The notes under the pieces are model-generated. The model saw only the letters and a program-made list of their open reading frames with translations. It was not told the DNA's origin and made no database searches. Positions 51,710 to 58,977 of a stretch of DNA of 64,000 nt are shown in pieces. How positions within the stretch are numbered: the stretch's first letter is position 1; every line of letters begins with the position of its first letter. Source of the stretch: JAWKUK01 sp964402175 (GTDB taxonomy: Bacteria > Planctomycetota > UBA1135 > GCA-002686595); the NCBI GenBank assembly GCA_964402175.1, contig CAYOBN010000001.1:1-64000 (forward strand), given 5' to 3'. A program made the position numbers and the translations under genes.

Positions 51710-52771
51710 ATGTGGACGGGCTCGCTTCGCTGTGCGTGGGCGCTCCGCGCCCTGGTTCTGCTCGGGGCGCTGCCCGCGGTCGTCGGCAGCGCCGCTGCGC
51801 TCGCTCCCCTCCAGCAGCCCGCCGCTGCGAAGGAAGTGGCCTGGGTCGAAGGTCGCCTCGACGCCGTATTGGCGCGCGCGAAGCAGCGCAACGTGCCGAT
51901 CGTGATCTTCGCGTGCATCGCGGACGAGGTCCACAACGAGGAGTTCCGGCGAGCCCTGGCAGGCAACGCATCGCTCGCGAAGGGACTGGAGGGTGCGATC
52001 GCGATGTACGCCAGCAGCGGCGAGCCGCCCCCTGGCGCGAAGCTCGCCAAACACAAGGAGCTGATGGACGAGGTCTACAACCGGTTCATCGCCGAAGCGA
52101 CCCCGGACGGTTCGTGGCCCCTGCCCGACGTGTTGGTCGTCAAACCGGATGGTGCGCTGGCGACGCGGCTCGGCTCGGGCCACACCGTCAGCGACAAAGA
52201 GATCCTGGACGCCCTCGCGAAAGTGAGCAAAGAGCTGGGCCAAGGTGTCGACGATGCGACGGTCGAGCGACTCGAGGCGCTGCGCGCTGCGGGTCGCGCC
52301 GCGAAGCTCGCGGGGAACGCCCACGAAGAGTGGCGCTCGTGGCGGGGGATCCTCGCGCTGACCGACGCGGGTCCCTTTGTGAAAGAAGCGCAGGACGCGC
52401 TGCCGTTGGCCGATACCGCGCTGCAAGCGGTGCTGAAGGCTGCGCTCGAAGGCGTCGATGAATCGACCGCCGCGCGCCGTTATGCGCTGCTGCGCGATGT
52501 GATGCGCCGCGGCCGCGGGACGGAGCTGGAGAAGAGCGCGGCGAAGCTGCGCGCGACGTTGGAGCGCGACAAGCGCTTCAAGGCGATCTTGAGTGCGGCA
52601 GCGCTCGAAGAGGATGCGGAGGACCTCTTGTTCGACGCCGAGGTCGCGTTGGCCCGTCGGGAGACCGCTCGGGCGCAGAAGCTCTTCAAGCAGCTCGCGG
52701 GGAAGAAGTTCAACCCGACCGGCGCGGCGAACCGCGCTCGCGCCGCTCATCCGAGCTGGATGGAGGGCTGA
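51710..52771 (+). CDS. Exported thioredoxin-fold protein lacking the redox motif
   Basis: 353 residues. After a signal peptide (L-V-L-L-G-A-L-P-A-V-V-G-S-A-A-A), residues about 45-165 follow a thioredoxin plan: an A-K-Q-R-N-V-P-I-V-I-F strand, C-I-A-D-E-V-H-N-E-E in the active-site position (Cys present but no C-x-x-C), and P-L-P-D-V-L-V-V-K-P-D-G before a helix. The C-terminal about 180 residues are charged helices. It cannot act as a normal dithiol oxidoreductase. The 25-nt 3' overlap with the pseudouridine synthase gene is tail to tail. Divergent from the pseudo-peptidase, with which it may function. Confidence 0.7.
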   Translation: MWTGSLRCAWALRALVLLGALPAVVGSAAALAPLQQPAAAKEVAWVEGRLDAVLARAKQRNVPIVIFACIADEVHNEEFRRALAGNASLAKGLEGAIAMYASSGEPPPGAKLAKHKELMDEVYNRFIAEATPDGSWPLPDVLVVKPDGALATRLGSGHTVSDKEILDALAKVSKELGQGVDDATVERLEALRAAGRAAKLAGNAHEEWRSWRGILALTDAGPFVKEAQDALPLADTALQAVLKAALEGVDESTAARRYALLRDVMRRGRGTELEKSAAKLRATLERDKRFKAILSAAALEEDAEDLLFDAEVALARRETARAQKLFKQLAGKKFNPTGAANRARAAHPSWMEG

Positions 52772-53838
52772 CCCGAACCGCTGCGACGCGCTGCGAGGAA
52801 CTCCTCGATATCGGGCGCGAGCGGGCTGATCACTTCGATCCTGCGCCCCCCGTCCGGGGTCGTGAACTCCAGCCGATGGTCGTGCAAGGCCTGACGATCG
52901 AGCTCGAGCAGAGCGCGGTCCTCGTCGGTCAGCGTCCCATCGATCGCGCGCACGAAGAGCTGCTCGTCTGGCCCGTAGAGTTTGTCGCCGACGATCGGAT
53001 GCCCGATCGCCGCCAGGTGCACGCGGATCTGGTGTGTGCGCCCCGTGTGGATGCGACAGCGCACGAGCGTGTAACCCGGAACACGCTCGACGACGCGCCA
53101 ATCCGTGCGGCACGGCTGTCCGTCCGAACGTGCGCTCATCTTCAGGTCGATCGGCGAGTGCAGCGCAGGCCCGATCGGGTAGTCGATGCAGCCATCCGGC
53201 TCGTCGAGCTCACCCCAGACGAGCGCGAGGTACTCCTTGTCGACGAGGCGATCCTCGAACTGCGTCGCGAGCCGCGGGTGCGTCTCCGGGCGCTTTCCGA
53301 CGAGCACGACGCCGCTCGTCTCGCGGTCGAGGCGATGGCAGAGGCGCGGCACCATCCGCCCCGCTTCGATGTCGTCCTTGAAGCGCAGGTGCACGCGCTG
53401 GATGAGCGTGTCCGTCATGTGCCGTCCGCTCGGATGGACGGCGATGTTCGCGGGTTTGTCGACGGCGAGGCACTCGCGGTCTTCGTACAGCACCGCGAGC
53501 TCGTGTTTGGTCTCGCCCGCGAGCACCTGACGATAGACCTCCGGGATCTCGACCCAGATCCGTGTGCCGTGCGGGACCTTCGCGCCGGGCCGTGTCTCGC
53601 GCTTGCGCACGCCCGTGCCCGCAGGCGCCTCCGGCCGCGCGAGGTCGACCCAAACGTAGCCCTCGCGCACGAGGGTCTGCACCGACGACCGCGAGCGCCA
53701 ATCGAGGCGCGCCGCCAGGAAGTGGTCCAAGCGCATCACGAAGCCGCGGATCGGCTCACGGAAGTGCTGCGCATCGACGACGAGCGCGACTTCGCGGTGC
53801 ACCTGGGTCAGGTCGCGGTTCTTCTCGAAGAGCCCCAT
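52747..53838 (-). CDS. Pseudouridine synthase, RluA family
   Basis: 363 residues. An S4-like RNA-binding segment (M-R-L-D-H-F-L-A-A-R; V-R-E-G-Y-V-W-V-D) is followed by the catalytic core with H-R-L-D-R-E-T-S-G at 168-176 (nucleophile Asp171). Other family motifs are L-A-V-D-K-P-A-N-I-A-V-H-P-S-G-R and G-R-T-H-Q-I-R-V-H-L-A-A-I-G-H-P-I-V-G-D. The enzyme isomerises uridine in rRNA or tRNA; the exact site (RluA, RluC, RluD or TruC type) is not resolved. It lies downstream of rpsU on the same strand, separated by a strong hairpin, so it probably has its own promoter or is expressed by readthrough. Confidence 0.92.
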   Translation of the reverse strand: MGLFEKNRDLTQVHREVALVVDAQHFREPIRGFVMRLDHFLAARLDWRSRSSVQTLVREGYVWVDLARPEAPAGTGVRKRETRPGAKVPHGTRIWVEIPEVYRQVLAGETKHELAVLYEDRECLAVDKPANIAVHPSGRHMTDTLIQRVHLRFKDDIEAGRMVPRLCHRLDRETSGVVLVGKRPETHPRLATQFEDRLVDKEYLALVWGELDEPDGCIDYPIGPALHSPIDLKMSARSDGQPCRTDWRVVERVPGYTLVRCRIHTGRTHQIRVHLAAIGHPIVGDKLYGPDEQLFVRAIDGTLTDEDRALLELDRQALHDHRLEFTTPDGGRRIEVISPLAPDIEEFLAARRSGSGQPSIQLG

Positions 53839-53863
53839 CGGAGCACGTCCTTGCGGTGGAACG

Positions 53864-53911
53864 ACAGCGCGGCGGCGGAGACCAGGGTGCTGGTCGCCGC
53901 CGCCGCGCTGT
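53864..53911 (-). terminator. Long hairpin between rpsU and the RluA-type gene
   Basis: ACAGCGCGGCGGCGG (53864-53878) pairs with 53897-53911, and the inner GACCAG/CTGGTC (53880-53885/53890-53895) extends the stem around a 4-nt loop. Likely attenuates or ends rpsU transcription. No U-run follows. Confidence 0.65.
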
Positions 53912-53964
53912 GCCCGGGGACCTCGACCGTCGTCCGGGCTGGGTGACCGCTCACCCGAGGTGCA

Positions 53965-54261
53965 TCAACGTCCGAGTGCGTTGTAGCTCATCGCACTCTC
54001 GCCACGGCTGCTCGAGCTCGAGCTGCTGCGACGCGGACCGCCCGGGCGCCGGCGGCGCTTCCGGTTCGGGTCGTTCTTGCGCGTGGCCTTCTGGATGGTG
54101 CGCAGGCGCTCGCGGCGCTCGCGGCGGCGCTTGTCAGAGCGCTTCTCGTGCCACGTGTTGGCTTTGGCGAGGCGGAAGATGCCGCTGTAGTTGCACTGCC
54201 GCTTGAAGCGACGGAGGGCGGCCTCCAGGGACTCGTTGCTGCGGACGGCGACCTTGATCAA
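53965..54261 (-). CDS. rpsU: 30S ribosomal protein S21 with an extended basic/Ser-rich tail
   Basis: 98 residues from a TTG start. The S21 core is clear: I-K-V-A-V-R-S-N-E-S-L-E-A-A-L-R-R-F-K-R-Q, then G-I-F-R, and a Lys/Arg-rich C-terminal part. It is about 30 residues longer than E. coli S21, ending in a Pro-Gly-Arg stretch, seven serines and M-S-Y-N-A-L-G-R. The start is uncertain: the TTG at 54261 places the first conserved residue right after the start, while an in-frame ATG at 54381 would add a 40-residue, Pro-rich leader not expected in this family. S21 sits near the anti-Shine-Dalgarno of 16S rRNA, of interest given the scarcity of Shine-Dalgarno sequences here. Confidence 0.88.
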   Translation of the reverse strand: MIKVAVRSNESLEAALRRFKRQCNYSGIFRLAKANTWHEKRSDKRRRERRERLRTIQKATRKNDPNRKRRRRPGGPRRSSSSSSSRGESAMSYNALGR

Positions 54262-54588
54262 GGCTGTGGACTCGGTTCGGGATTGGGTTCGGGTGGGGGC
54301 GGTCTCCCCGGGGACGGCGCCAGGGACTGGCGGCGTCAGGATCGAGGCGAAGAGTGTACGGACAAGCCTCGGCGAGGGCAAGCCCCGTCCGGGAGGAGGG
54401 GCGCGGGGCTGCGGTCACCCCCCGCTGGGGAGTCAGGGGGCGGTGTCCCCCGGGACCCAGCGACCGTCCGTCGCGGATCCGGGCGGTCGCTGCTAGGCTG
54501 AGAGGGACGTGAGACGGGGCGTCACGGCCCCGACTCCTCCGACCGCGGGTCCTCCCGGGCCCGCACTTCCCTGCGTCACCTTTCACCC
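54262..54588. other. Intergenic region rpsU / CTD gene
   Basis: About 330 nt between divergent genes. It holds a small AGCGACCG/CGGTCGCT inverted repeat near 54459-54491 and TAGGCT at 54494-54499, the presumed -10 of the plus-strand CTD gene with a leader of about 83 nt. No gene was recognised. Confidence 0.5.
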
Positions 54589-56121
54589 ATGCGACTCCCC
54601 ATTCTCTCCTTGTGTGGCCTCGGCCTGACCGCAATCGCGGGCGCCCAGGTCAGCCAGTTCGTCGGCCCGTCGCCCAACCTGAGCACGGTCCTCGACTTCG
54701 ACACCCCGGCGGCCCCCCTCGGCCCGATCGCGGGCAACTCGACGGTCTTCACGTCTGTCGGCATCACGGGCGCTTCTCTGGTCGGCACATGGGCTCCGGC
54801 CGGCGACACGCTGACGATCGGGTCGAACGTCAACGGCTCGTCGCTCATCTCCCAGAACGGCGTGCTGACGGTCGGCGCTTCGCCGGATCCCCTCGACGGG
54901 GCGGCGCTCGGCGCGGGCTTCGAGTTCACGCTCGCGAACACCGTCGACGAGTTCCAGGCCATCTTCGCCGACCAGGTCAACCATTCGTACACCGTCGAGC
55001 TCTTCAACGGAGCGACCTCGCTCGGTACCGGCACGTTCACATACGGCGGTGCGTTCCCGAACCCGCCGCACTACTGGCGCGGCCCGAACCCGTTCAACCG
55101 CATCCGTATCACCTTCAACAACGCGAACGTCGGCGTCGGGCTCGACGAGATCGCGTTCGGCAACGGCGCCCCGCCGCCGCCGCCGCCGCCGCTGCCCCCG
55201 ACCTGCGCTGAGACCACCTTCGCGGGCGGTAACGGCGGCAACGTCGGCGGCAACGTGTTCTTCGATGTGACGGTCACGCAGCCCATCACGGTCAGTGGAT
55301 TGCTCACGCACTTCAGCGCAGCGATCGGTACTCCGGTCGGAATGACCGTCTGGACGACGCCGTCGACCTATGTCGGGAACGAGCTGAACGCAGCGGCTTG
55401 GACGCAAGCGGCGATCGACAACGGCGCTTCGACGTCCGCGGGCTTCACCTTCCAGACGCCGATCACCTTCGCCGCACCGCTCGCGCTGACGCCCGGCACC
55501 TACGGCTTCTGCCTCCAGGCTTCGGGCTCCGCGCACTCGTACACCAACGGCACCGGCACGAACCAGAGCGCGCAGAGCGCCAACGGTGTGATCTCGCTCT
55601 CCCTCGGTGCGGCGCAGAACACGCCGTTCACCTCGGCGCCGTTCACGCCCCGCGTATGGAACGGCCGCTTCTGCATGGACGGCATGGCGGGTCCGGGCAT
55701 GAACTACTGCACGCCCGCGGTCCCGAACTCGACGGGCTCGTCGGCGCGGATCTCGGCGACGGGCAGCAACGTCCGCGCCAACAACGACCTGACGCTCCAG
55801 GCCCAGCAGCTCCCGAACAACGCGTTCGGCTTCTTCTTGACGAGCCGCACGCAGGGCACGGTGAACCAGCCTGGCGGGTCGCAGGGTGTGCTCTGCCTCA
55901 GCGGCGGCATCGGTCGTTACGTCGGACCGGGTCAGATCAAGAACTCGGGCGCGACGGGCTCGTTCTCGCTGCAGCTGAACCTGGCGACGATGCCGACCCC
56001 GGTCGGTCCGGTGTCGGCGCAGGTCGGTGAGACCTGGAACTTCACCGCGTGGTACCGCGACGCGGTCGGCGGCCAGGCGACGTCGAACTTCACCGACGGA
56101 TACTCGGTGCTGTTCCAGTAG
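54589..56121 (+). CDS. Exported two-domain protein with poly-Pro linker and the shared C-terminal domain
   Basis: 510 residues. After the signal peptide (C-G-L-G-L-T-A-I-A-G-A-Q), domain 1 (about 20-190) is a beta-sandwich with D-F-D-T-P-A-A-P-L-G. A run of prolines (about 193-201) leads to domain 2 (about 203-365): P-G-T-Y-G-F-C-L-Q-A-S-G-S and F-T-P-R-V-W-N-G-R-F, related to the first module of the 13920 protein. The CTD (about 372-510) is nearly identical in parts to those of 47647 and 48852 (F-G-F-F-L-T-S-R-T-Q-G). No catalytic residues were identified. A strong terminator follows. Confidence 0.82.
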   Translation: MRLPILSLCGLGLTAIAGAQVSQFVGPSPNLSTVLDFDTPAAPLGPIAGNSTVFTSVGITGASLVGTWAPAGDTLTIGSNVNGSSLISQNGVLTVGASPDPLDGAALGAGFEFTLANTVDEFQAIFADQVNHSYTVELFNGATSLGTGTFTYGGAFPNPPHYWRGPNPFNRIRITFNNANVGVGLDEIAFGNGAPPPPPPPLPPTCAETTFAGGNGGNVGGNVFFDVTVTQPITVSGLLTHFSAAIGTPVGMTVWTTPSTYVGNELNAAAWTQAAIDNGASTSAGFTFQTPITFAAPLALTPGTYGFCLQASGSAHSYTNGTGTNQSAQSANGVISLSLGAAQNTPFTSAPFTPRVWNGRFCMDGMAGPGMNYCTPAVPNSTGSSARISATGSNVRANNDLTLQAQQLPNNAFGFFLTSRTQGTVNQPGGSQGVLCLSGGIGRYVGPGQIKNSGATGSFSLQLNLATMPTPVGPVSAQVGETWNFTAWYRDAVGGQATSNFTDGYSVLFQ

Positions 56122-56142
56122 TCTCGCAGCGGGCGCGACACG

Positions 56143-56177
56143 GGGCGGCGGCGCAGCATCGAGCTGCGCCGCCGCCC
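56143..56177 (+). terminator. 15-bp hairpin terminator after the CTD gene at 54589
   Basis: GGGCGGCGGCGCAGC (56143-56157) pairs perfectly with 56163-56177 around a 5-nt loop; TGCGTTGT follows. Confidence 0.85.
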
Positions 56178-56277
56178 TGCGTTGTCAGAAGGGGTCACAT
56201 CCGCTGCTCACGGACCGAGCGGAACCTCGCCCGTTGCCGTCGGTTCCAGGGGACGTACACCCACGACCCCATCGATC

Positions 56278-56874
56278 ATGCAACTGCAACGACGTGTCTC
56301 CATCGGCCTCGCCGCCGCGGCCCTGTCCCTCCTCCCCGCCTTCGCGCAAGACTCCCAACGGGACCAACGGCCCCGGGAGCCGCGCCGGGACCCACGGCAA
56401 CCGGCGGCGCAGCAACAGGAGGCCCAGCGCCAGCAGCCCCAGCGCCAAGAGGCCCAAAGAAGGGGCGCAGACATGGAAGAGCTGCGGCGCGAGCTCGCTG
56501 AACTGCGCCAGAAGATCGAGCGGCTCGAGCAGCGTCCGCAGGGCCCCGGATCGGGCCCGGCGCGCGAACGCGGTATGGGACCGCACGGGCAGCGGGACGG
56601 CGAAGCGCAGCGCCAGGGCAATGCCGGCCCTCGCGCTCGAGGTCGGCACGGCGCGGGCCCGCGCCGCGGCGAGGCTGCACCGTTCGATGGCCAGCGGGGC
56701 CGCAGGCGCGGACCGAACGAGCTCGAGGGAGCGCGCTCGCAGCGTCAAGACGAAATGCGCGAGCGGCTGCGCGAGCGCGCGGACCGCAACGATGACGGCC
56801 GAGTCGATGCACGCGAGCGCGCCGCCGTTCGGGCGCGGCTGCGGTGGCTGATGGAGCGCCGCGTACGACGTTGA
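56278..56874 (+). CDS. Exported low-complexity protein with a coiled coil and one EF-hand loop
   Basis: 198 residues from ATG 56278 (signal peptide V-S-I-G-L-A-A-A-A-L-S-L-L-P-A-F-A). A Gln/Arg/Pro-rich stretch (about 28-65) and a short coiled coil (M-E-E-L-R-R-E-L-A-E-L-R-Q-K-I-E-R-L) come first. A Gly/Arg-rich segment follows, and near the end an EF-hand loop, D-R-N-D-D-G-R-V-D-A-R-E, with all calcium-ligand positions (1, 3, 5, 9 and 12). Such Ca-binding exported proteins are common in Planctomycetota. The longer in-frame start at 56182 is rejected because it places the signal peptide internally. No CTD. Function unknown. Confidence 0.75.
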   Translation: MQLQRRVSIGLAAAALSLLPAFAQDSQRDQRPREPRRDPRQPAAQQQEAQRQQPQRQEAQRRGADMEELRRELAELRQKIERLEQRPQGPGSGPARERGMGPHGQRDGEAQRQGNAGPRARGRHGAGPRRGEAAPFDGQRGRRRGPNELEGARSQRQDEMRERLRERADRNDDGRVDARERAAVRARLRWLMERRVRR

Positions 56875-56885
56875 GCGCGCAGGGC

Positions 56886-56977
56886 TTCTCCGTAGGGCCC
56901 CTATGGAGAATCCGCGCCACGGACTCCGAACTGCACTGCGGCGCCGAGGTGCGCGGCGCTGTGAGTCGGAGTCCGTG
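56886..56977. repeat. Two nested/adjacent inverted repeats between converging genes
   Basis: TTCTCCGTAGGG (56886-56897) pairs with 56899-56910 (one mismatch). CACGGACTCCGA (56918-56929) pairs with TCGGAGTCCGTG (56966-56977), and a GC-rich inner stem around GGCGCC strengthens it. Probably a bidirectional terminator for 56874 and 57008. The design, two-part and close to 100 nt, resembles the palindrome at 1705-1873, which also has a GCGCCAC start to one arm. Confidence 0.6.
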
Positions 56978-57007
56978 ACGCGGACGTCGTTAACCCACCG
57001 AAAGACG

Positions 57008-58729
57008 TCACTGCTGGAACGTCACGGCGACGGCGTCGCTGAAGTTCGATGTCGCGACGCCACCCACCGCATCGCGGTGCCAGAGCTGGAAGTTCCAGGT
57101 CTCACCGCTGAGCGCGGCGACGTTGCCCAGGGGCGTCGGCAGCGCGAGCGCATCGATCACCAGCGTGACGCGGCCGAGGGCGCCCGAGCTCAGCACGTTG
57201 CCCGCATAGCGACCGAGCGACGCGCTCGCGATGCACAGCGTGCCTTGGGCTCCGCCAGCGCTTGGGATCTCCAGCGTGCCCTGGGACACGATGAAATAGC
57301 CCAGCACGTTCGACGGCAGGTCGGAGACCCAGAGGGTCACATCGCTCGCAGCCAGCGAGTTCGTTCCGAGCGCAGCGATCGACGAGGGAAGACCCGTCGA
57401 GTTGGGGCTCGCCGTGCAGAAGCTGCTGCCGGCGCTCTGGCACGCGTCCGGGATGCCGTCCCCGTTGCGGTCGACCGCTTCGAGGTCGTTGATGTAGGCC
57501 GCGCCCGCGTTGTTCGCCCGCTGGTCGTCGCGCATCGCACCCGAGATCAGACGGCCGCCCGACAGGTCGAGCGTCACACCGAAGAGGTCGCCCGCATCGC
57601 CGTCTTCGGCGGTCACCTTCGCGGTGACGATCCACGCTCCGGAGACCGGATCGCGTTCGAACACGTAAACGGCGCCGGTGTCCACCGCCGGGCCATCGTG
57701 TGCGTCGGCACCGATCACGATCCGCTCGCCTTCGATCGCGACATCGACGCCGAAAGCATCGCCCGCTGCGCCATCCGGCGCGAGTAGCTTCTGCTCTTCG
57801 TTCCAAACACCGAGGATCGGGTCGTAACGGAAGACGTAAGCCGAGCCGCTGCCGAGCCCGAGTGTATCCGCACGCGGCGCTCCGATGACCGCGACGTCGC
57901 CCGCGATCGCGACCTGCCAACCGAACTGATCGCCCGGCAGGCCGTCCGACGCGCGCAGCTTGGTCTCTTCGATCCAGACGCCGCTCAGCGGGTCGAGGCG
58001 GCGGATGTAGGCAGCGCCGGCATCGGCGCCGCGGTCGTCGTCACCGAACGCTCCGCAGACGAGCACGCCGCCATCGAACGCAAGCGCGGAGCAGAAGCGA
58101 TCGAACGCCTGACCGTCGTTGGCGACCAGCTTCTGGACGAAGCTCCAGCCCAGCACAGGATCGCAGACGAACGCGTAGCCCGCGCCCGCCGTGTTGCCGC
58201 GATCGTCTTCGTCAGGAGCGCCGATGAACGCCCACTCCTGCACGACACCCGCCGCGACCTCCAGCAAACCGAGCACGACCTCGGCGCCGAAATGGTCCCC
58301 GGGCTCCGCGTCAGGCGCGAGCAGCTTGAGCTCTTCGACGAAGGCGCCTCCAGCGACGCTGCGGAAGATGTACGCGGCACCGGAGTTGGAGCCGAACGTG
58401 TCGTCGCCGCGCGCGCCTGCGATCGCGAGCTCACCGGCGGCATCGACGCTGCGGCCGAGCTCGTCGAACGCCGCCTGGGCCGAACCGACGATCTTCTGGC
58501 TCTCGAACCAACCAGGGGGTCCGCGGCGCCAGAGGTACACCGCACCGGCGCTACTGCCGAGCTGCGATTCGAAGCGCGCTCCGACGAGGGCGATGTCGCC
58601 ATCGATGGCGACGTCGTAACCCGCTTCGTCGGAAGTGTCGCCGTCGGCAGGGATCAGCTTCTGCGGGCAGTTCTGGGCGAAGGCGAGGGGAACGAGCGAG
58701 AGGAACGTCGGCGCGAGCGCGAGCTTCAT
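57008..58729 (-). CDS. Exported FG-GAP (integrin-like) propeller protein with the shared C-terminal domain
   Basis: 573 residues. The signal peptide is L-A-P-T-F-L-S-L-V-P-L-A-F-A-Q. Residues about 25-420 form repeats of about 50 residues with the pattern D-G-x-x-G-D-x-F-G-x-x-V-A-I-x-G-D-x-A-x-I-G-A, followed by G-S-A-Y-V-F, the FG-GAP/integrin-alpha propeller with Ca-binding loops (A-D-A-G-A-A-Y). A short D-R-N-G-D-G-I-P-D-A calcium loop precedes the CTD (about 435-573), a diverged copy (F-I-V-S-Q-G-T-L-E). The start is placed at 58729; upstream codons lack signal-peptide sense. Leader of about 30 nt after a TACGAC box on the minus strand. Converges on 56874. Confidence 0.83.
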   Translation of the reverse strand: MKLALAPTFLSLVPLAFAQNCPQKLIPADGDTSDEAGYDVAIDGDIALVGARFESQLGSSAGAVYLWRRGPPGWFESQKIVGSAQAAFDELGRSVDAAGELAIAGARGDDTFGSNSGAAYIFRSVAGGAFVEELKLLAPDAEPGDHFGAEVVLGLLEVAAGVVQEWAFIGAPDEDDRGNTAGAGYAFVCDPVLGWSFVQKLVANDGQAFDRFCSALAFDGGVLVCGAFGDDDRGADAGAAYIRRLDPLSGVWIEETKLRASDGLPGDQFGWQVAIAGDVAVIGAPRADTLGLGSGSAYVFRYDPILGVWNEEQKLLAPDGAAGDAFGVDVAIEGERIVIGADAHDGPAVDTGAVYVFERDPVSGAWIVTAKVTAEDGDAGDLFGVTLDLSGGRLISGAMRDDQRANNAGAAYINDLEAVDRNGDGIPDACQSAGSSFCTASPNSTGLPSSIAALGTNSLAASDVTLWVSDLPSNVLGYFIVSQGTLEIPSAGGAQGTLCIASASLGRYAGNVLSSGALGRVTLVIDALALPTPLGNVAALSGETWNFQLWHRDAVGGVATSNFSDAVAVTFQQ

Positions 58730-58929
58730 CTGCGGGCGAGTGGAACGAGCGTGGTCGTATCTTGTTGCAACCCCCGCAACATGCGGTGGCGCGCAAAAGT
58801 CTCGCCGCGCGAGATACCGGATGATGTGGCTGTCTGCGGGAGTTCCCGTAATAGCAGGAGCGGATCTCGAATCGGCCCAGCTGCCTTCCGTTGGACGCGT
58901 CGCCGCGCCGCATTCGAGCGACTTGAGTG

Positions 58930-58935
58930 TACCGT
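58930..58935 (+). promoter_or_regulatory. -10 box (TACCGT) of the LamG gene at 58978
   Basis: Gives a leader of about 36 nt ending in the pyrimidine-rich CTTCTCCTCAGAACC just before the ATG; no Shine-Dalgarno sequence is visible. Confidence 0.4.
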
Positions 58936-58977
58936 GATGGGGCGGAGGCATTGCCGCCTCGCCTTCTCCTCAGAACC

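Noticed and set aside
54262..54381. 40-residue N-terminal extension of S21
   Set aside because: Pro/Thr-rich and unlike S21, whose conserved sequence starts at residue 2; the TTG at 54261 fits better, although not proven.
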